Assembly: GCF_000718515.1 (NCBI RefSeq)
Contig: NZ_JNZS01000024.1
Location: 1 to 64,000 of the forward strand
Length of the DNA: 64,000 nucleotides
Direction of reading: 5' to 3'
From: Micromonospora parva
GTDB lineage: Bacteria > Actinomycetota > Actinomycetes > Mycobacteriales > Micromonosporaceae
Part shown: in pieces, positions 8,588 through 17,494 of the stretch
Position numbering within the stretch: the stretch's first letter is position 1
How the letters are laid out: the number at the start of each line of letters is the position of its first letter
The notes under the pieces: generated by a model
Seen by the model: the letters and a program-made list of their open reading frames with translations, nothing else
Database searches by the model: none
Told to the model about the DNA's origin: nothing
Made by a program: the position numbers and the translations under genes

Positions 8588-11500
8588 CTACCGCAGGCCG
8601 AAGGCCCGGGTGACGGTCTGGGTGACGCCGCCGCCGTTGCGCTGCGTGGCGGTGACCCGGATCGACACGAAGTCGGCCCGCTGCGGCGCGTTCAAGGACG
8701 CCTGCCAGGCGCCCTTTTTCTCCCGCAGGTCCTGCCGCCGCCAGGTCGCCCCGTCGTCGTACGAGATCTCCAGTCGGAGCGACGACACGGCGTCCCGGGC
8801 CGCGGTGCTGCCCACCACCACGGGGCTGACCGTGAGGTCCGTTCGGCGCTTCGCCCGACCCGCGAGGTCCACGTCCGTTCCGTAGTCCAGTTGGACCAAC
8901 GGGATGGCCTGCACCTGCGTGCTGCCGCCGGAGACGAAGCTCCACTCGGTGTGCGTGGCGGTCGAGTACGGGCTGAACTCGGGGTTGCCCGTGGTCTCGA
9001 CGACCAGTCGGTACGGCAGCTTCTCCGGCGACAGGTCACCCGCGCCGACCTCCGGCCAGCCGTTGAACTGGGTCAGCTGTTTGTCGCCCTGATAGAACGT
9101 GGCGACCTGCGACATGCTGGCCCCGCCACTGTGTGCGGCACCCGCGTCGCCGAACCCCTGGATGTAGGCGCTCATGGCGGTCTCGCCCCGGAACGGGATC
9201 TCGGTGCTGAGCAGCCGTGGTCGGGTGATGGGCCCGAACCAGCGGTCCTTCTGCACGCTGCCCGGCCGGTAGGCGATGGCCTCCGTGTTGGACCGTGCCC
9301 AGTCGGCGACGTCGGCGTACTGCATCCACGTGACGCCGCCACCCGCGGAGACCCAGTCGGTACGCGGCCCCGGCGCGACCGGTTCGAACGGGAACGGGCG
9401 TGCCGCCGCGTACTCGTACGGTGGGAAGTCCACCCGCGTCTCGCTGGACTGCTTGCCCGGGGGCGGGGAGAAGGTGAGATCGATCCGGGCGAGGTTGCCC
9501 GGGTCGGTCTTGGCCGACGGGTCCTTCGGCACCGCGCCACGGTGGTAGTCCACCAGGTCGTACAGGTACGTGGCCCTGGGGTGGGCGACGACGACCAGCC
9601 GGAGCGGCTTGCGGCCGGCAGCGCCGATCGTCTGAATCAACGCCTCACCCTCGTCCATGGTCACCGAGGCCACCGGGATCGGTCCGGTCGTCACGGCGTC
9701 GGGGTTGCCGTACCAGTCGCTCTTGCGGCCCGCGCGGTCGTTGACCACGACGAGCATGGCCGCGCCGGCGGTGTGCGCCGCCGCCGCCTGATCCGTGGGG
9801 GTCACCGATTCGTTGCCGCGCACGACCACGGCCTTGCCGCGGGCGGCGAGGCCGGCGTAGTCGGCGGTGCCGCCGGCACCCGCGAAGACGGCATCCAGGC
9901 GCGAGGTGCCGTCGGGCAGCGGCGGGGAACCGGGCTGCGCGAGCGGGTCGTTGAGCTGCTGGCCGGGGTAGCTGATGGCCAGCGGCGTCTGCTCGGCGCG
10001 GATCCGGGTGGTGAAGACGAAGCTGCCCTTGCGCACCTTGTTCCCGGTCGGCAGGGCCCACAGGCTGTCGTAGCCGGCACCGGGCCAGAACGTCTCGCGC
10101 AGGGCGTTCCAGTCGGTGGGTGTCGGTTCGCTCTCGGTGAAGGAGCGGTAGACGTCGATGCGGCTGTTGACGACGGCGGTCGGCTGGGCTGTCGCCACCT
10201 TCACCTGGCGGGCCCGCGCGGCGTCGAGTTCCACCACCCGATCGGTGCTCAGGTCGACCTCGGGAGCGGTCAGCATCGCGAGCCCGAGGGAGCGGGGCCC
10301 GTGCAGACCTTCCACGTCCGCCGCCGCGACGACGGTGTACGAGCCGGGCGCGAGGCGGGCGGTGAGCTTTCCGTCCGGCACCCACATGAAGGCCGAACCG
10401 GTGTCGGCGTTGACGACCTCGACCTCACCGCTCATGGGTCGCCCGGCGCGGTCCTTCAGGTGGATGGTGAGGTCGTGCTTCTCGGACTCCACGGCGAGCC
10501 CGACGGCAGTGTGCACCTCGCCGGTCGCGAACCGGGCCGTGACCTGGGCGGAGTACCTGCCGGCGGGGAGACCGGCCGGGGCCACCACGACGTCGGCGGT
10601 CGCGCTCGCCCGGGCGGGCACCGTGAGGCCCTCGGCGGTCGCCGTGAACGTCCGCGCGGGGGAGGCGCCCTGGTCGACGGAGAGCGTCAGAGTGATCGGG
10701 CTGTCCGTGGTGTTGGTGTAGGTGATGGTCCGCCTGATCGGCTGTGGGGTGCTGCCCGGCGACCAGCCGACGAGTCCGGCGTCCACCGACCCGGTCGCGA
10801 TGACCTGGTCCTGGTGGTAGGCGGCGGCGACGTTCAACCGACCGCTGCCGGCCTGGTAGGCGTCGTAGTCGGGCGTGCGGACGCTGGTGCTCATCAGCGC
10901 GTCCTTGATCTGCCGCGCACTCCAGGTCGGGTGCTTCTGGGCCAGCAGCGCGGCCGCCCCGGCGACGTGGGGCGCCGCCATCGAGGTGCCGCTGTCGACG
11001 TAGTAGTAGCCCTCACCCCAGGAGATGTGCTGCGAGCGGGCCGCCAGCACGTCCACCCCGGGAGCGGTCATGTCGGGCTTGAGTGCCTCGTCGTTCATCC
11101 GGGGCCCGACGCTGGAGAAGCCCGCCAGGTGGTCGGAGGTGTCCACCGCGCCGATGGTCAGCGCGGCGTCCGCGGTGCCTGGGGCGCCGAGGGTGTACGG
11201 ATCTGGTCCGCTGTTGCCGGCGGCCACGACGAAGAGCGCACCCGTCTCGGCGGTCAGCTGGTTGACGGCCTGGCTCAGCGGGTCGTCCTGGGTGTGCCAC
11301 GCGCTCACGCCGAGGCTCATGTTGATCACCTTGGCGTGCTCGGCCCGCGCCGCCCACTCCATGCCCGCGATGATCCCCGAGATGGATCCGCTGCCGTACT
11401 CGTCGAGGACCTTGCCGATCACCAGGTCGGCGTCCGGTGCCACCCCCCGTTCCCGGCCGCCGGAGGCTGCGCCCGTCCCGGCCACCGTGGAGGCGGTGTG

Positions 11501-12370
11501 GGTGCCGTGCCCGTTCCGGTCGATCACGTCCTGGCCGGGGATGAAGCTCCGGGAGGCCACCACCCGGTCGGCCAGGTCCGGGTGGGTGGTGTCCACCCCG
11601 CTGTCCAGGACGGCGACGCGGACCCCGTCGCCGGTGCCACCCGCGGCCCACGCCGCCGGAGCGCCGACCTGGGCGGTGGTGTCGGCCAGGCTGGCCGTCG
11701 CCTTGCCGTCGAGCCACACCTTGTCGATGCCGGCGGTGAAGGAGGGTGCCGGGGTGGCAGCGCTGCGGGCGGTCGGTGACCGCCCGTCGGTGAGGGCCGA
11801 CCAGAAGTCCGCGGCCTGTGACCGGCGGGTGCGGATCGCCTCACCCCGCACGGAGGGAAGCTGCTGCGTGGTCTGCGTGCCCGGCAGCGTGGTCGCGGTC
11901 CTGAGCTTCGCCGACCCCGTCGTACGGGTGACGATCAGGGGGAGTTCGGCGCTTCGCGCGTCGTCGTAGCCCTGGGCGATGAGCTGGGTGACGTCGAACA
12001 GCTGCTTGTCGAGCCGGCCGGTGGCGAGGTAGGGCACCGCCTCGTCCGGGTAGACGTAGGTGTCCCGGCCCTCGGTGGAGATGCGTACGGAGCCGGTGGC
12101 GCCGGGCGCGCGCTTGACGTCCACCGAGGGAGTCGCACCGGGCCGGCCCGGGGTCACCGTCACCCGGTCGCCGGTGATCAGCGTGACCGTGACGGGGGTG
12201 CGGTCCGCGGCACCGCTCGGAGTGGGTTTCGTGGGCGGTGCCGGTGGGGGCGGCGGGGCGCCGTGCGCCGCGGTGGGGGTGAGGAGAGCGGCGACGAGGG
12301 TGACGCCGACCGCTGCCGCCGCAGATCTTCGGGTGCGAGAGATCCGCGCACTGTCTACAGAGTTGACCAT
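8588..12370 (-). CDS. Large secreted S8 subtilisin-like serine peptidase
   Basis: 1260 residues from ATG 12370. Residues 1-40 form a Sec-type signal peptide (Arg-rich start, VGVTLVAALLTPTAAHGA) before a Pro-rich stretch. The S8 catalytic triad is complete: Asp256 in VAVLDSGVD, His288 in NGHGTHTAS and Ser463 in GTSMAAPHVAG. A PA-type inserted domain is suggested around residues 820-880 (GKAVVVRGNE...GAAMLVVVNDRAG). The remaining C-terminus looks like beta-sandwich modules. The long region between signal and catalytic domain probably acts as a propeptide. It is a monocistronic exoprotease, divergent from a small membrane protein gene. Confidence 0.92.
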   Translation of the reverse strand: MVNSVDSARISRTRRSAAAAVGVTLVAALLTPTAAHGAPPPPPAPPTKPTPSGAADRTPVTVTLITGDRVTVTPGRPGATPSVDVKRAPGATGSVRISTEGRDTYVYPDEAVPYLATGRLDKQLFDVTQLIAQGYDDARSAELPLIVTRTTGSAKLRTATTLPGTQTTQQLPSVRGEAIRTRRSQAADFWSALTDGRSPTARSAATPAPSFTAGIDKVWLDGKATASLADTTAQVGAPAAWAAGGTGDGVRVAVLDSGVDTTHPDLADRVVASRSFIPGQDVIDRNGHGTHTASTVAGTGAASGGRERGVAPDADLVIGKVLDEYGSGSISGIIAGMEWAARAEHAKVINMSLGVSAWHTQDDPLSQAVNQLTAETGALFVVAAGNSGPDPYTLGAPGTADAALTIGAVDTSDHLAGFSSVGPRMNDEALKPDMTAPGVDVLAARSQHISWGEGYYYVDSGTSMAAPHVAGAAALLAQKHPTWSARQIKDALMSTSVRTPDYDAYQAGSGRLNVAAAYHQDQVIATGSVDAGLVGWSPGSTPQPIRRTITYTNTTDSPITLTLSVDQGASPARTFTATAEGLTVPARASATADVVVAPAGLPAGRYSAQVTARFATGEVHTAVGLAVESEKHDLTIHLKDRAGRPMSGEVEVVNADTGSAFMWVPDGKLTARLAPGSYTVVAAADVEGLHGPRSLGLAMLTAPEVDLSTDRVVELDAARARQVKVATAQPTAVVNSRIDVYRSFTESEPTPTDWNALRETFWPGAGYDSLWALPTGNKVRKGSFVFTTRIRAEQTPLAISYPGQQLNDPLAQPGSPPLPDGTSRLDAVFAGAGGTADYAGLAARGKAVVVRGNESVTPTDQAAAAHTAGAAMLVVVNDRAGRKSDWYGNPDAVTTGPIPVASVTMDEGEALIQTIGAAGRKPLRLVVVAHPRATYLYDLVDYHRGAVPKDPSAKTDPGNLARIDLTFSPPPGKQSSETRVDFPPYEYAAARPFPFEPVAPGPRTDWVSAGGGVTWMQYADVADWARSNTEAIAYRPGSVQKDRWFGPITRPRLLSTEIPFRGETAMSAYIQGFGDAGAAHSGGASMSQVATFYQGDKQLTQFNGWPEVGAGDLSPEKLPYRLVVETTGNPEFSPYSTATHTEWSFVSGGSTQVQAIPLVQLDYGTDVDLAGRAKRRTDLTVSPVVVGSTAARDAVSSLRLEISYDDGATWRRQDLREKKGAWQASLNAPQRADFVSIRVTATQRNGGGVTQTVTRAFGLR

Positions 12371-12403
12371 GAGGCGAATCCGATCACCTCAAGACATTCA
12401 TGT

Positions 12404-12419
12404 AAAGATCATCATCTTT
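12404..12419. promoter_or_regulatory. AT-rich palindrome upstream of subtilase gene
   Basis: AAAGAT-CATC-ATCTTT is a perfect inverted repeat in an unusually AT-rich pocket, 34 bases before the subtilase start and between divergent genes. It could be an operator or a 5'-UTR hairpin. No regulator can be named. Confidence 0.4.
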
Positions 12420-12533
12420 GCCGGGGCGTTGCGAACAGGTTGCGCGCCGGCCGGAGTGTTCCGGACATTCCGCTCCCGGGAAATCCGCGTGGACCGACGT
12501 GCCGAGGTTGCGCCCTTCGGCGAGGATGGGCAC

Positions 12534-12782
12534 ATGTCTTCATTCGGTAAGTGGTGGGGCCGCCTGAGCGCGGTCTTCGGTGCGGTCGTACTGGCGGTCT
12601 TCGTGCCCGTGGCGGCCTGGGCGTCCACGGGCACCGGCGAACTCGTGGTGGAGGCCGCCCGGCGGCGTGGCCGCAGCGGGTTCGGGGTGCTGCCCCTGCT
12701 CTGCTGCCTGGTGGTGGTCGCGATCGTCGTGTTCCTGGTGCTGCGCCTGATGCGCAACCGCCGGGGTGGCCCGCCGCGCTGA
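12534..12782 (+). CDS. Small two-helix membrane protein
   Basis: 82 residues from ATG 12534, preceded by GAGGATGG. Two hydrophobic segments are visible: AVFGAVVLAVFVPVAAWA (about 14-31) and VLPLLCCLVVVAIVVFLVLRL (about 50-70), joined by an Arg-rich loop and ending in a basic tail. The first could be a cleavable signal peptide because it ends in AWA. I do not recognise the family. It faces away from the subtilase gene, from which it may share a regulatory region. Confidence 0.65.
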   Translation: MSSFGKWWGRLSAVFGAVVLAVFVPVAAWASTGTGELVVEAARRRGRSGFGVLPLLCCLVVVAIVVFLVLRLMRNRRGGPPR

Positions 12783-12804
12783 CCGGGTCGGCGGCCCCGA
12801 CGGT

Positions 12805-12838
12805 CACCGGCGGCCGGTCCCGGGACCGGCCGCCGGTG
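12805..12838. terminator. Perfect GC-rich palindrome between convergent genes
   Basis: CACCGGCGGCCGGTCC pairs perfectly with its complement at 12823-12838. It lies between the stop codons of the small membrane protein and the substrate-binding lipoprotein, fitting a bidirectional terminator. Confidence 0.75.
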
Positions 12839-12839
12839 T

Positions 12840-14159
12840 TCACACCGCCAGGGCCGCGATGGCCTGGGACAGGAAGCGGGCGGTGGCCTCGCGGGTGCCG
12901 TCGCGCTTGACCCGGATGCGCTCGGCGGCGGTGACCAGCAGGGTGCGCACCTTGGCGTGCCCCTTCGGCGGCGGCGCGGGCGCCGGCCCGAGCAGGTCGG
13001 CGATGCTGGTGCCGAACGCGGCGGCACGTCGCTGGGCCGCGTCGGTGATGCTGCCCTCGGCGTAGCGGCGCACGGCGGAACTGGCGTTGAGCCCACGCTC
13101 GTGACCGAGGACGGCACCGACCTCACCGTTGTTGGTCAAGAAGTTGATGACGTCGGCGACCGTGTCCGGGTGGCGGGTGCCCCGGAACGCCGCCCAGTAC
13201 ATCGACGCCCGTGCCCACTGGGCGCCCGGCGGGCCGGGGAAGCCGACGATGCCCAACTCCGACTCGGTGAGTCGTTGCAGCTCCGGTAGCTGGTGCGACC
13301 AGGCGAAGGACGCGGCGGTCGCCCCGCTCACCACCAGCTGTCGGGCCGGCTCGCCGCTGTCGGCCTGCTCGACCAGCGCCGCGCTCGGCGTGGCCCGTGC
13401 CCGGCGAGCCCGCTGCCACAGCTCGAACCACGCGATCAGCTCGTCCGCGCCGAAGCCGAGCTGGTTGCCCCGGTAGAACTCGCCACCCTGCGCCCGCAGC
13501 CAGAGCCAGAGCGCACGGTAGTCGCCCGACCCGTCCATGGTGCCGGCCACCCGCCGGTCGCTGACCTCGGTGACCTCGGTGGCCCAGGAGATGTAGTCGG
13601 CCCAGGACATCCCGGCCCGTGGCTCCGGCACCTGCAGCTCCCGCAGCAGGTCCCGGTTGAACACCACGACGGCGTGGGTCTGCCCGGCGGCCACCGCCAT
13701 CGTCCGCCCCTCCACCGTGCCGTAGCGGATCAGGCCCTCCGGCAGGCCCCGAAGATCCAGGTGCCGGTCGGTGAGGTCGAGGATGACCTGACGTCGGGTG
13801 TACTCCGTCAGCATGGCGTCGTCGATCTGGATCAGGTCCGGTACGTTCCCGCCGCCCGCCTGGGTGGCCAACCTGTCGTAGTAGCCGTCGGCGCCCTGCC
13901 AGGTGACCCGGAAGGTGACCCGGGGGTTGCGGGTCGAGTACAGCTGGAGCGCCTTCTCGGTGAGCGCGGCCCGGTTGGCGTCACCCCACCAGAAGACCGA
14001 CAGCTCGACGGGCCCGTCCTGGGTCGAGGTGGCGGCTCCGTCGCTGCAACCCGCCAGCCCGCCGGACGCGAGCAAAGGCGCACCGAGCAGCGCGCTGAGC
14101 AGTCGGCGCCGGCCCGGGTCGGCGCCGAGGCGGTCGAGCGGGGGTCGAACAACGGGCAC
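12840..14159 (-). CDS. Extracellular solute-binding lipoprotein (sugar ABC transporter type)
   Basis: 439 residues. The signal region carries RRRLLSALLGAP, which resembles a twin-arginine motif, and a lipobox LAGC with Cys38 as the lipidated residue. The body has family 1 (maltose-type) binding-protein features: ELSVFWWGDANR near the N-terminus, and PDLIQIDDAMLTEYTRRQVILDLT in the hinge region, so it most likely binds an oligosaccharide. No permease or ATPase genes lie nearby, so it either feeds a transporter encoded elsewhere or works as a sensor. It is divergent from purC. Confidence 0.83.
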   Translation of the reverse strand: MPVVRPPLDRLGADPGRRRLLSALLGAPLLASGGLAGCSDGAATSTQDGPVELSVFWWGDANRAALTEKALQLYSTRNPRVTFRVTWQGADGYYDRLATQAGGGNVPDLIQIDDAMLTEYTRRQVILDLTDRHLDLRGLPEGLIRYGTVEGRTMAVAAGQTHAVVVFNRDLLRELQVPEPRAGMSWADYISWATEVTEVSDRRVAGTMDGSGDYRALWLWLRAQGGEFYRGNQLGFGADELIAWFELWQRARRARATPSAALVEQADSGEPARQLVVSGATAASFAWSHQLPELQRLTESELGIVGFPGPPGAQWARASMYWAAFRGTRHPDTVADVINFLTNNGEVGAVLGHERGLNASSAVRRYAEGSITDAAQRRAAAFGTSIADLLGPAPAPPPKGHAKVRTLLVTAAERIRVKRDGTREATARFLSQAIAALAV

Positions 14160-14286
14160 GGCGCTCTCCTGGACCTACGGGGGTGGCGGTCGGACCATTC
14201 ACGCAGGCAGCGCACGAAGGTGTCAACGTCCGTCCGGTCACCCTCGGCCGGGTGGTCGAATCTGGGCCTTCCGCTGTCGCGTGGTG

Positions 14287-14292
14287 TACTAG
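14287..14292 (+). promoter_or_regulatory. Candidate -10 box for leaderless purC transcript
   Basis: TACTAG, preceded by TG, ends five bases before the GTG start of purC. That spacing would put the transcript start at the start codon, giving a leaderless mRNA; no ribosome-binding site is present. No good -35 box is visible. Confidence 0.35.
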
Positions 14293-14297
14293 GGCGC

Positions 14298-15131
14298 GTG
14301 GAACTTCTGCACTCGGGCAAGGTCCGGGACGTCTACGCCGACGGCGACGACCTGATCCTGGTGGCCTCGGATCGCATCTCGATCTACGACGTGGCGCTGC
14401 CGACGCCGATCCCGGACAAGGGTCGCCTGCTCACCGCGCTCTCGCTCTGGTGGTTCGAGCAGCTCGCCGACCTGGTGCCGAACCACGTCATCTCGGCCAC
14501 CGACGTGCCCGCCGAGTTCGCCGGGCGGGCCATCCGCTGCCAGCGGCTGGACATGGTCCCGGTCGAATGCGTCGCCCGCGGTTACCTGACCGGTGGCGGC
14601 CTGCGGGAGTACGAGCGCACCGGCGCGGTCTCCGGCGTACCGCTGCCGCGAGGGCTCGGCGAGGCGTCGATCCTGCCTGAGCCGATCTTCACGCCGTCGA
14701 GCAAGGCGCCGGCGGGCGAGCACGACGAGCCGATCACGTACGACGACGTGGTGGACAAGGTGGGCGCGGCCACCGCCGAGCGACTGCGGCAGATCACCCT
14801 CGACATCTACCGGCGCGGTGCCGAACTGGCCGCCGACCGGGGCATCCTGATCGCCGACACCAAGATCGAGCTGGGCTGGGCGCCGGACGGCACGCTGGTC
14901 CTCGCCGACGAGCTGCTCACCTCCGACTCGTCGCGGTTCTGGCCGGCCGAGTCGTACCAGCCGGGGCGGGTGCAGTTCTCCTACGACAAGCAGTACGTGC
15001 GGGACTGGGCCACCGGCAGCGGCTGGGACAAGCAGCCCCCCGCCCCGGACGTGCCGGCCGAGGTGGTCGAGGCGACCCGGGCCCGCTACGTTGACGTCTA
15101 CGAGAAGCTCACCGGTAACCGCTGGGACTGA
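14298..15131 (+). CDS. purC: SAICAR synthetase
   Basis: 277 residues from GTG 14298. The protein condenses CAIR with aspartate using ATP to form SAICAR in purine synthesis. Recognisable family stretches include ELLHSGKVRDVY at the N-terminus, the SDRISIYDV motif, VPVECVARGYLTGG, and LILADTK-like ILIADTKIELG before the DELLTSDSSRFW substrate region. Length is normal for the actinobacterial form. It appears monocistronic; other pur genes are not in the window. Confidence 0.95.
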   Translation: MELLHSGKVRDVYADGDDLILVASDRISIYDVALPTPIPDKGRLLTALSLWWFEQLADLVPNHVISATDVPAEFAGRAIRCQRLDMVPVECVARGYLTGGGLREYERTGAVSGVPLPRGLGEASILPEPIFTPSSKAPAGEHDEPITYDDVVDKVGAATAERLRQITLDIYRRGAELAADRGILIADTKIELGWAPDGTLVLADELLTSDSSRFWPAESYQPGRVQFSYDKQYVRDWATGSGWDKQPPAPDVPAEVVEATRARYVDVYEKLTGNRWD

Positions 15132-15225
15132 CCGGGATACCGCGCTTTCCCCGTACCTGCTGGACCTGACCGTCATCACCGTCGAGGATGGACCCGTCAC
15201 TCTTCGTGGAGTCTGGGGCGGTCGG

Positions 15226-15906
15226 ATGAACGGCGACATGTGGATCAGGGCGCTCAAGGCGGCCCGGGCCGGTGCGGGTGTCTCGCAGGAGGCCCTGGCG
15301 GAGCTGATCAGGTGGAGCCCGTCCACCATCGCGGCTATCGAGACCGGGCGGCGCCGGCCCACCCCGCAGTTCGCCGAGGCGGCGGACGCGGCGCTGAACA
15401 CCGGCGGGCTGCTGGCCGAGCTGCTGGCGGTGGCGGCCCGGCAGGAGTCGCCGGCCTGGTTCGCGCCGTGGCGGGCGATCGAGGCCGAGGCGGTCGCCCT
15501 CCGCACCGTTCAACCGTCGCTGGTGCCGGGCCTGCTCCAGACCGAGGCGTACGCGCACGCGGTGCTCAGCGCCCAGGGCACCCACACCCCGGAGCAGGTC
15601 GCCCAGCTGGTCGCCGGCCGGCTGGCCCGCCAGGAGCTGCTGACCGGCCCGGCCCCGAAGCCTGCCGGCGGGCGTGTCCGTCGAGCTGATCGGAAAGCTG
15701 GTGAACGAGCTGTGAACTCCGCCCCCACCCCTCGGTGGCGCGTGTCGACCCGGAGCGGTAACGGCGGCGACACCTGCGTGGAGGTGGCCGACAACCTGCC
15801 GGGTCAGGTGCTGGTCCGCGACTCCACCGGCCGCGCCGGTGCCGTTCTCACCTTCGCGCCGGCGGCCTGGCGCGCGTTCGTGGCGCGGGTCCGCACCGGC
15901 CGCTGA
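15226..15906 (+). CDS. Truncated XRE/DUF5753 regulator read through into DUF397
   Basis: A 226-residue frame from ATG 15226. Residues 8-62 are an XRE-type helix-turn-helix (AGVSQEALAELIRWSPSTIAAIETGRR is its core). Residues 75-148 match the start of DUF5753 (WFAPWRAIEAEA, LVPGLLQTEAYAHAVLSA). The rest of DUF5753, normally about 100 more residues, is missing. The frame instead runs through a short novel linker into a complete DUF397 domain (about 163-226). In another frame, 15674-15715 still encodes VSVELIGKLVNEL-stop, which looks like the original C-terminus. So this appears to be an internal deletion with frameshift that fuses two formerly separate genes. Confidence 0.7.
   Translation: MNGDMWIRALKAARAGAGVSQEALAELIRWSPSTIAAIETGRRRPTPQFAEAADAALNTGGLLAELLAVAARQESPAWFAPWRAIEAEAVALRTVQPSLVPGLLQTEAYAHAVLSAQGTHTPEQVAQLVAGRLARQELLTGPAPKPAGGRVRRADRKAGERAVNSAPTPRWRVSTRSGNGGDTCVEVADNLPGQVLVRDSTGRAGAVLTFAPAAWRAFVARVRTGR
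15712..15906 (+). CDS. DUF397 domain protein (own start inside the fused frame)
   Basis: 64 residues from GTG 15712, the normal length for a stand-alone DUF397 protein. It shows the family pattern: WRVSTRSGNGGDTCVEVA, VLVRDSTG, LTFAPAAWRAF. The GTG overlaps the remnant TGA of the ancestral upstream gene as GTGA, the usual coupling in XRE/DUF397 pairs. It is in frame with the fused gene above, so it may be made separately, as a fusion, or both. DUF397 proteins work with their XRE partners in actinomycete development regulation. Confidence 0.6.
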   Translation: MNSAPTPRWRVSTRSGNGGDTCVEVADNLPGQVLVRDSTGRAGAVLTFAPAAWRAFVARVRTGR

Positions 15907-15908
15907 GG

Positions 15909-17393
15909 TCAGTCCACCCAGTCCAGAGTGCGCCGCACGGCCTTGCGCCACTGGCGCAGCTCCTGATCGCGCAGCTCCGGGGCCATCGCCGGCTCCCACT
16001 GCGCGTCGGAACGCCACTGCGCCCGCAGGGTGGCCAGATCCGGCCAGAAACCGACCGCCAACCCGGCCGCGTACGCCGCACCCAGGCAGGTGGTCTCGGT
16101 GATCCGGGAACGGACGACAGGCACGTCGAGCACGTCCGCCAGGAACTGCATGAGCAGGCCGTTGGCGGTCATGCCGCCGTCCACCCGCAGACGGCGCAGC
16201 GCCACATCCGAGTCGGCGTTCATCGCGTCGACCACCTCGCGGGTCTGCCACGCCGACGCCTCCAGCACCGCCCGCGCCAGGTGCCCCTTGGTGATGTAGC
16301 CGGTCAGGCCGGCGATCACCCCGCGGGCGTCGCTGCGCCAGTGCGGGGCGAACAGCCCGGAGAACGCCGGCACCACGTAACAGCCGCCGTTGTCGTCGAC
16401 GGTGCGGGCCAGCTCCTCCACCTCGGCCGCCGAGGAGATCAACCCCAGGTTGTCCCGCAGCCACTGCACCAGTGAGCCGGTGACCGCGATGGCACCTTCC
16501 AGGGCGTACGCCGGTGGTTGGTTCTTGATCCGGTAGGCGACGGTGGTGAGCAGGCCGTGGGTCGACGGAACCGGGCTGGCACCGGTGTTGAGCAGCAGGA
16601 AACTGCCGGTGCCGTAGGTGCACTTCGCCTCGCCCGGCTGGAAGCAGGTCTGCCCGAACAGGGCGGCCTGCTGGTCGCCGAGCGCACTGGCCACCGGCAC
16701 CCCGTCGAGCACGCCGGTCGCCGAGCCGTACACCTCGGCGGAGGAGCGGATCTCCGGGAGCATCGCCGCCGGCACGCCCATGGCGTCCAGCAGCTCCGGG
16801 TCCCAGTCGAGCGTCGTGAGGTCCATCAGCATGGTCCGGCTGGCGTTCGTCACGTCCGTGACGTGCGCGCCGGTCAGCTTCCAGATCAGCCAGCTGTCCA
16901 TGGTGCCGAAGAGCACCTCGCCGCGCTCGGCGCGCTCGCGCAGGCCGTCGACCTCGTCGAGCAGCCAGCGCAGCTTCGGCCCGGCGAAGTAGGTCGCCAG
17001 CGGCAGGCCGGTGCGGGTCCGGAACCGCTCCTCGCCGTACGCCGAAGCGAGCTCGCGCAGCAGCGGCCCGGTCCGGGTGTCCTGCCAGACGATGGCGTTG
17101 GCCACCGGGCGGCCGGTGGCCCGGTCCCAGACGACAGTGGTCTCCCGCTGGTTGGTGATGCCGACGGCGGCCAACCCGGACGCGTCGGTGCCGGCGGCCC
17201 GCAGCGCCTCGGCGACCACCTGCTGGACGTTGTCCCAGATCTCCTCGGCGTCGTGCTCCACCCAACCCGGTCGGGGGAAGACCTGCCGGTGCTCGCGCTG
17301 GGCCACGGCGACGATGTCCCCGGCCCGGTCGAAGACGATGCACCGCGAGGAGGTGGTGCCCTGGTCGATGGCGGCGACGTACTGGGGGGTCAC
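15909..17393 (-). CDS. glpK: Glycerol kinase
   Basis: 494 residues from GTG 17393. FGGY-family sugar kinase that phosphorylates glycerol to glycerol-3-phosphate. The N-terminal ATP-binding motif [11 protein letters not shown], the substrate region [19 protein letters not shown], and the C-terminal [19 protein letters not shown] are all present. The length is typical. No glycerol facilitator or glycerol-3-phosphate dehydrogenase gene is adjacent. It ends three bases from the DUF397 stop, convergent with it, and is divergent from prs. Confidence 0.95.
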   Translation of the reverse strand: MTPQYVAAIDQGTTSSRCIVFDRAGDIVAVAQREHRQVFPRPGWVEHDAEEIWDNVQQVVAEALRAAGTDASGLAAVGITNQRETTVVWDRATGRPVANAIVWQDTRTGPLLRELASAYGEERFRTRTGLPLATYFAGPKLRWLLDEVDGLRERAERGEVLFGTMDSWLIWKLTGAHVTDVTNASRTMLMDLTTLDWDPELLDAMGVPAAMLPEIRSSAEVYGSATGVLDGVPVASALGDQQAALFGQTCFQPGEAKCTYGTGSFLLLNTGASPVPSTHGLLTTVAYRIKNQPPAYALEGAIAVTGSLVQWLRDNLGLISSAAEVEELARTVDDNGGCYVVPAFSGLFAPHWRSDARGVIAGLTGYITKGHLARAVLEASAWQTREVVDAMNADSDVALRRLRVDGGMTANGLLMQFLADVLDVPVVRSRITETTCLGAAYAAGLAVGFWPDLATLRAQWRSDAQWEPAMAPELRDQELRQWRKAVRRTLDWVD

Positions 17394-17480
17394 CGCAGCA
17401 CCGTACCTGGACGGCGGAGTGGCGCGACAGGCGTCGCTGTGGGTTCCGGCCCACCGCCGTCGGCTGCCGTCCGCGTCCCC

Positions 17481-17486
17481 TACGAT
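17481..17486 (+). promoter_or_regulatory. Candidate -10 box of prs-like gene
   Basis: TACGAT ends eight bases before the GTG at 17495, placing transcription at or near the start codon, so the mRNA could be leaderless. No convincing -35 element was seen. Confidence 0.35.
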
Positions 17487-17494
17487 GTGCGAAC

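Noticed and set aside
8585..11779. Plus-strand open frame of over 1000 codons opposite the subtilase
   Set aside because: The opposite strand has a complete catalytic triad and signal peptide. The plus frame is a low-complexity Gly/Arg/His sequence with no known motif.
15226..15906. Toxin-antitoxin module
   Set aside because: XRE-DUF5753 with DUF397 is a known actinomycete regulatory pair; there is no toxin fold.
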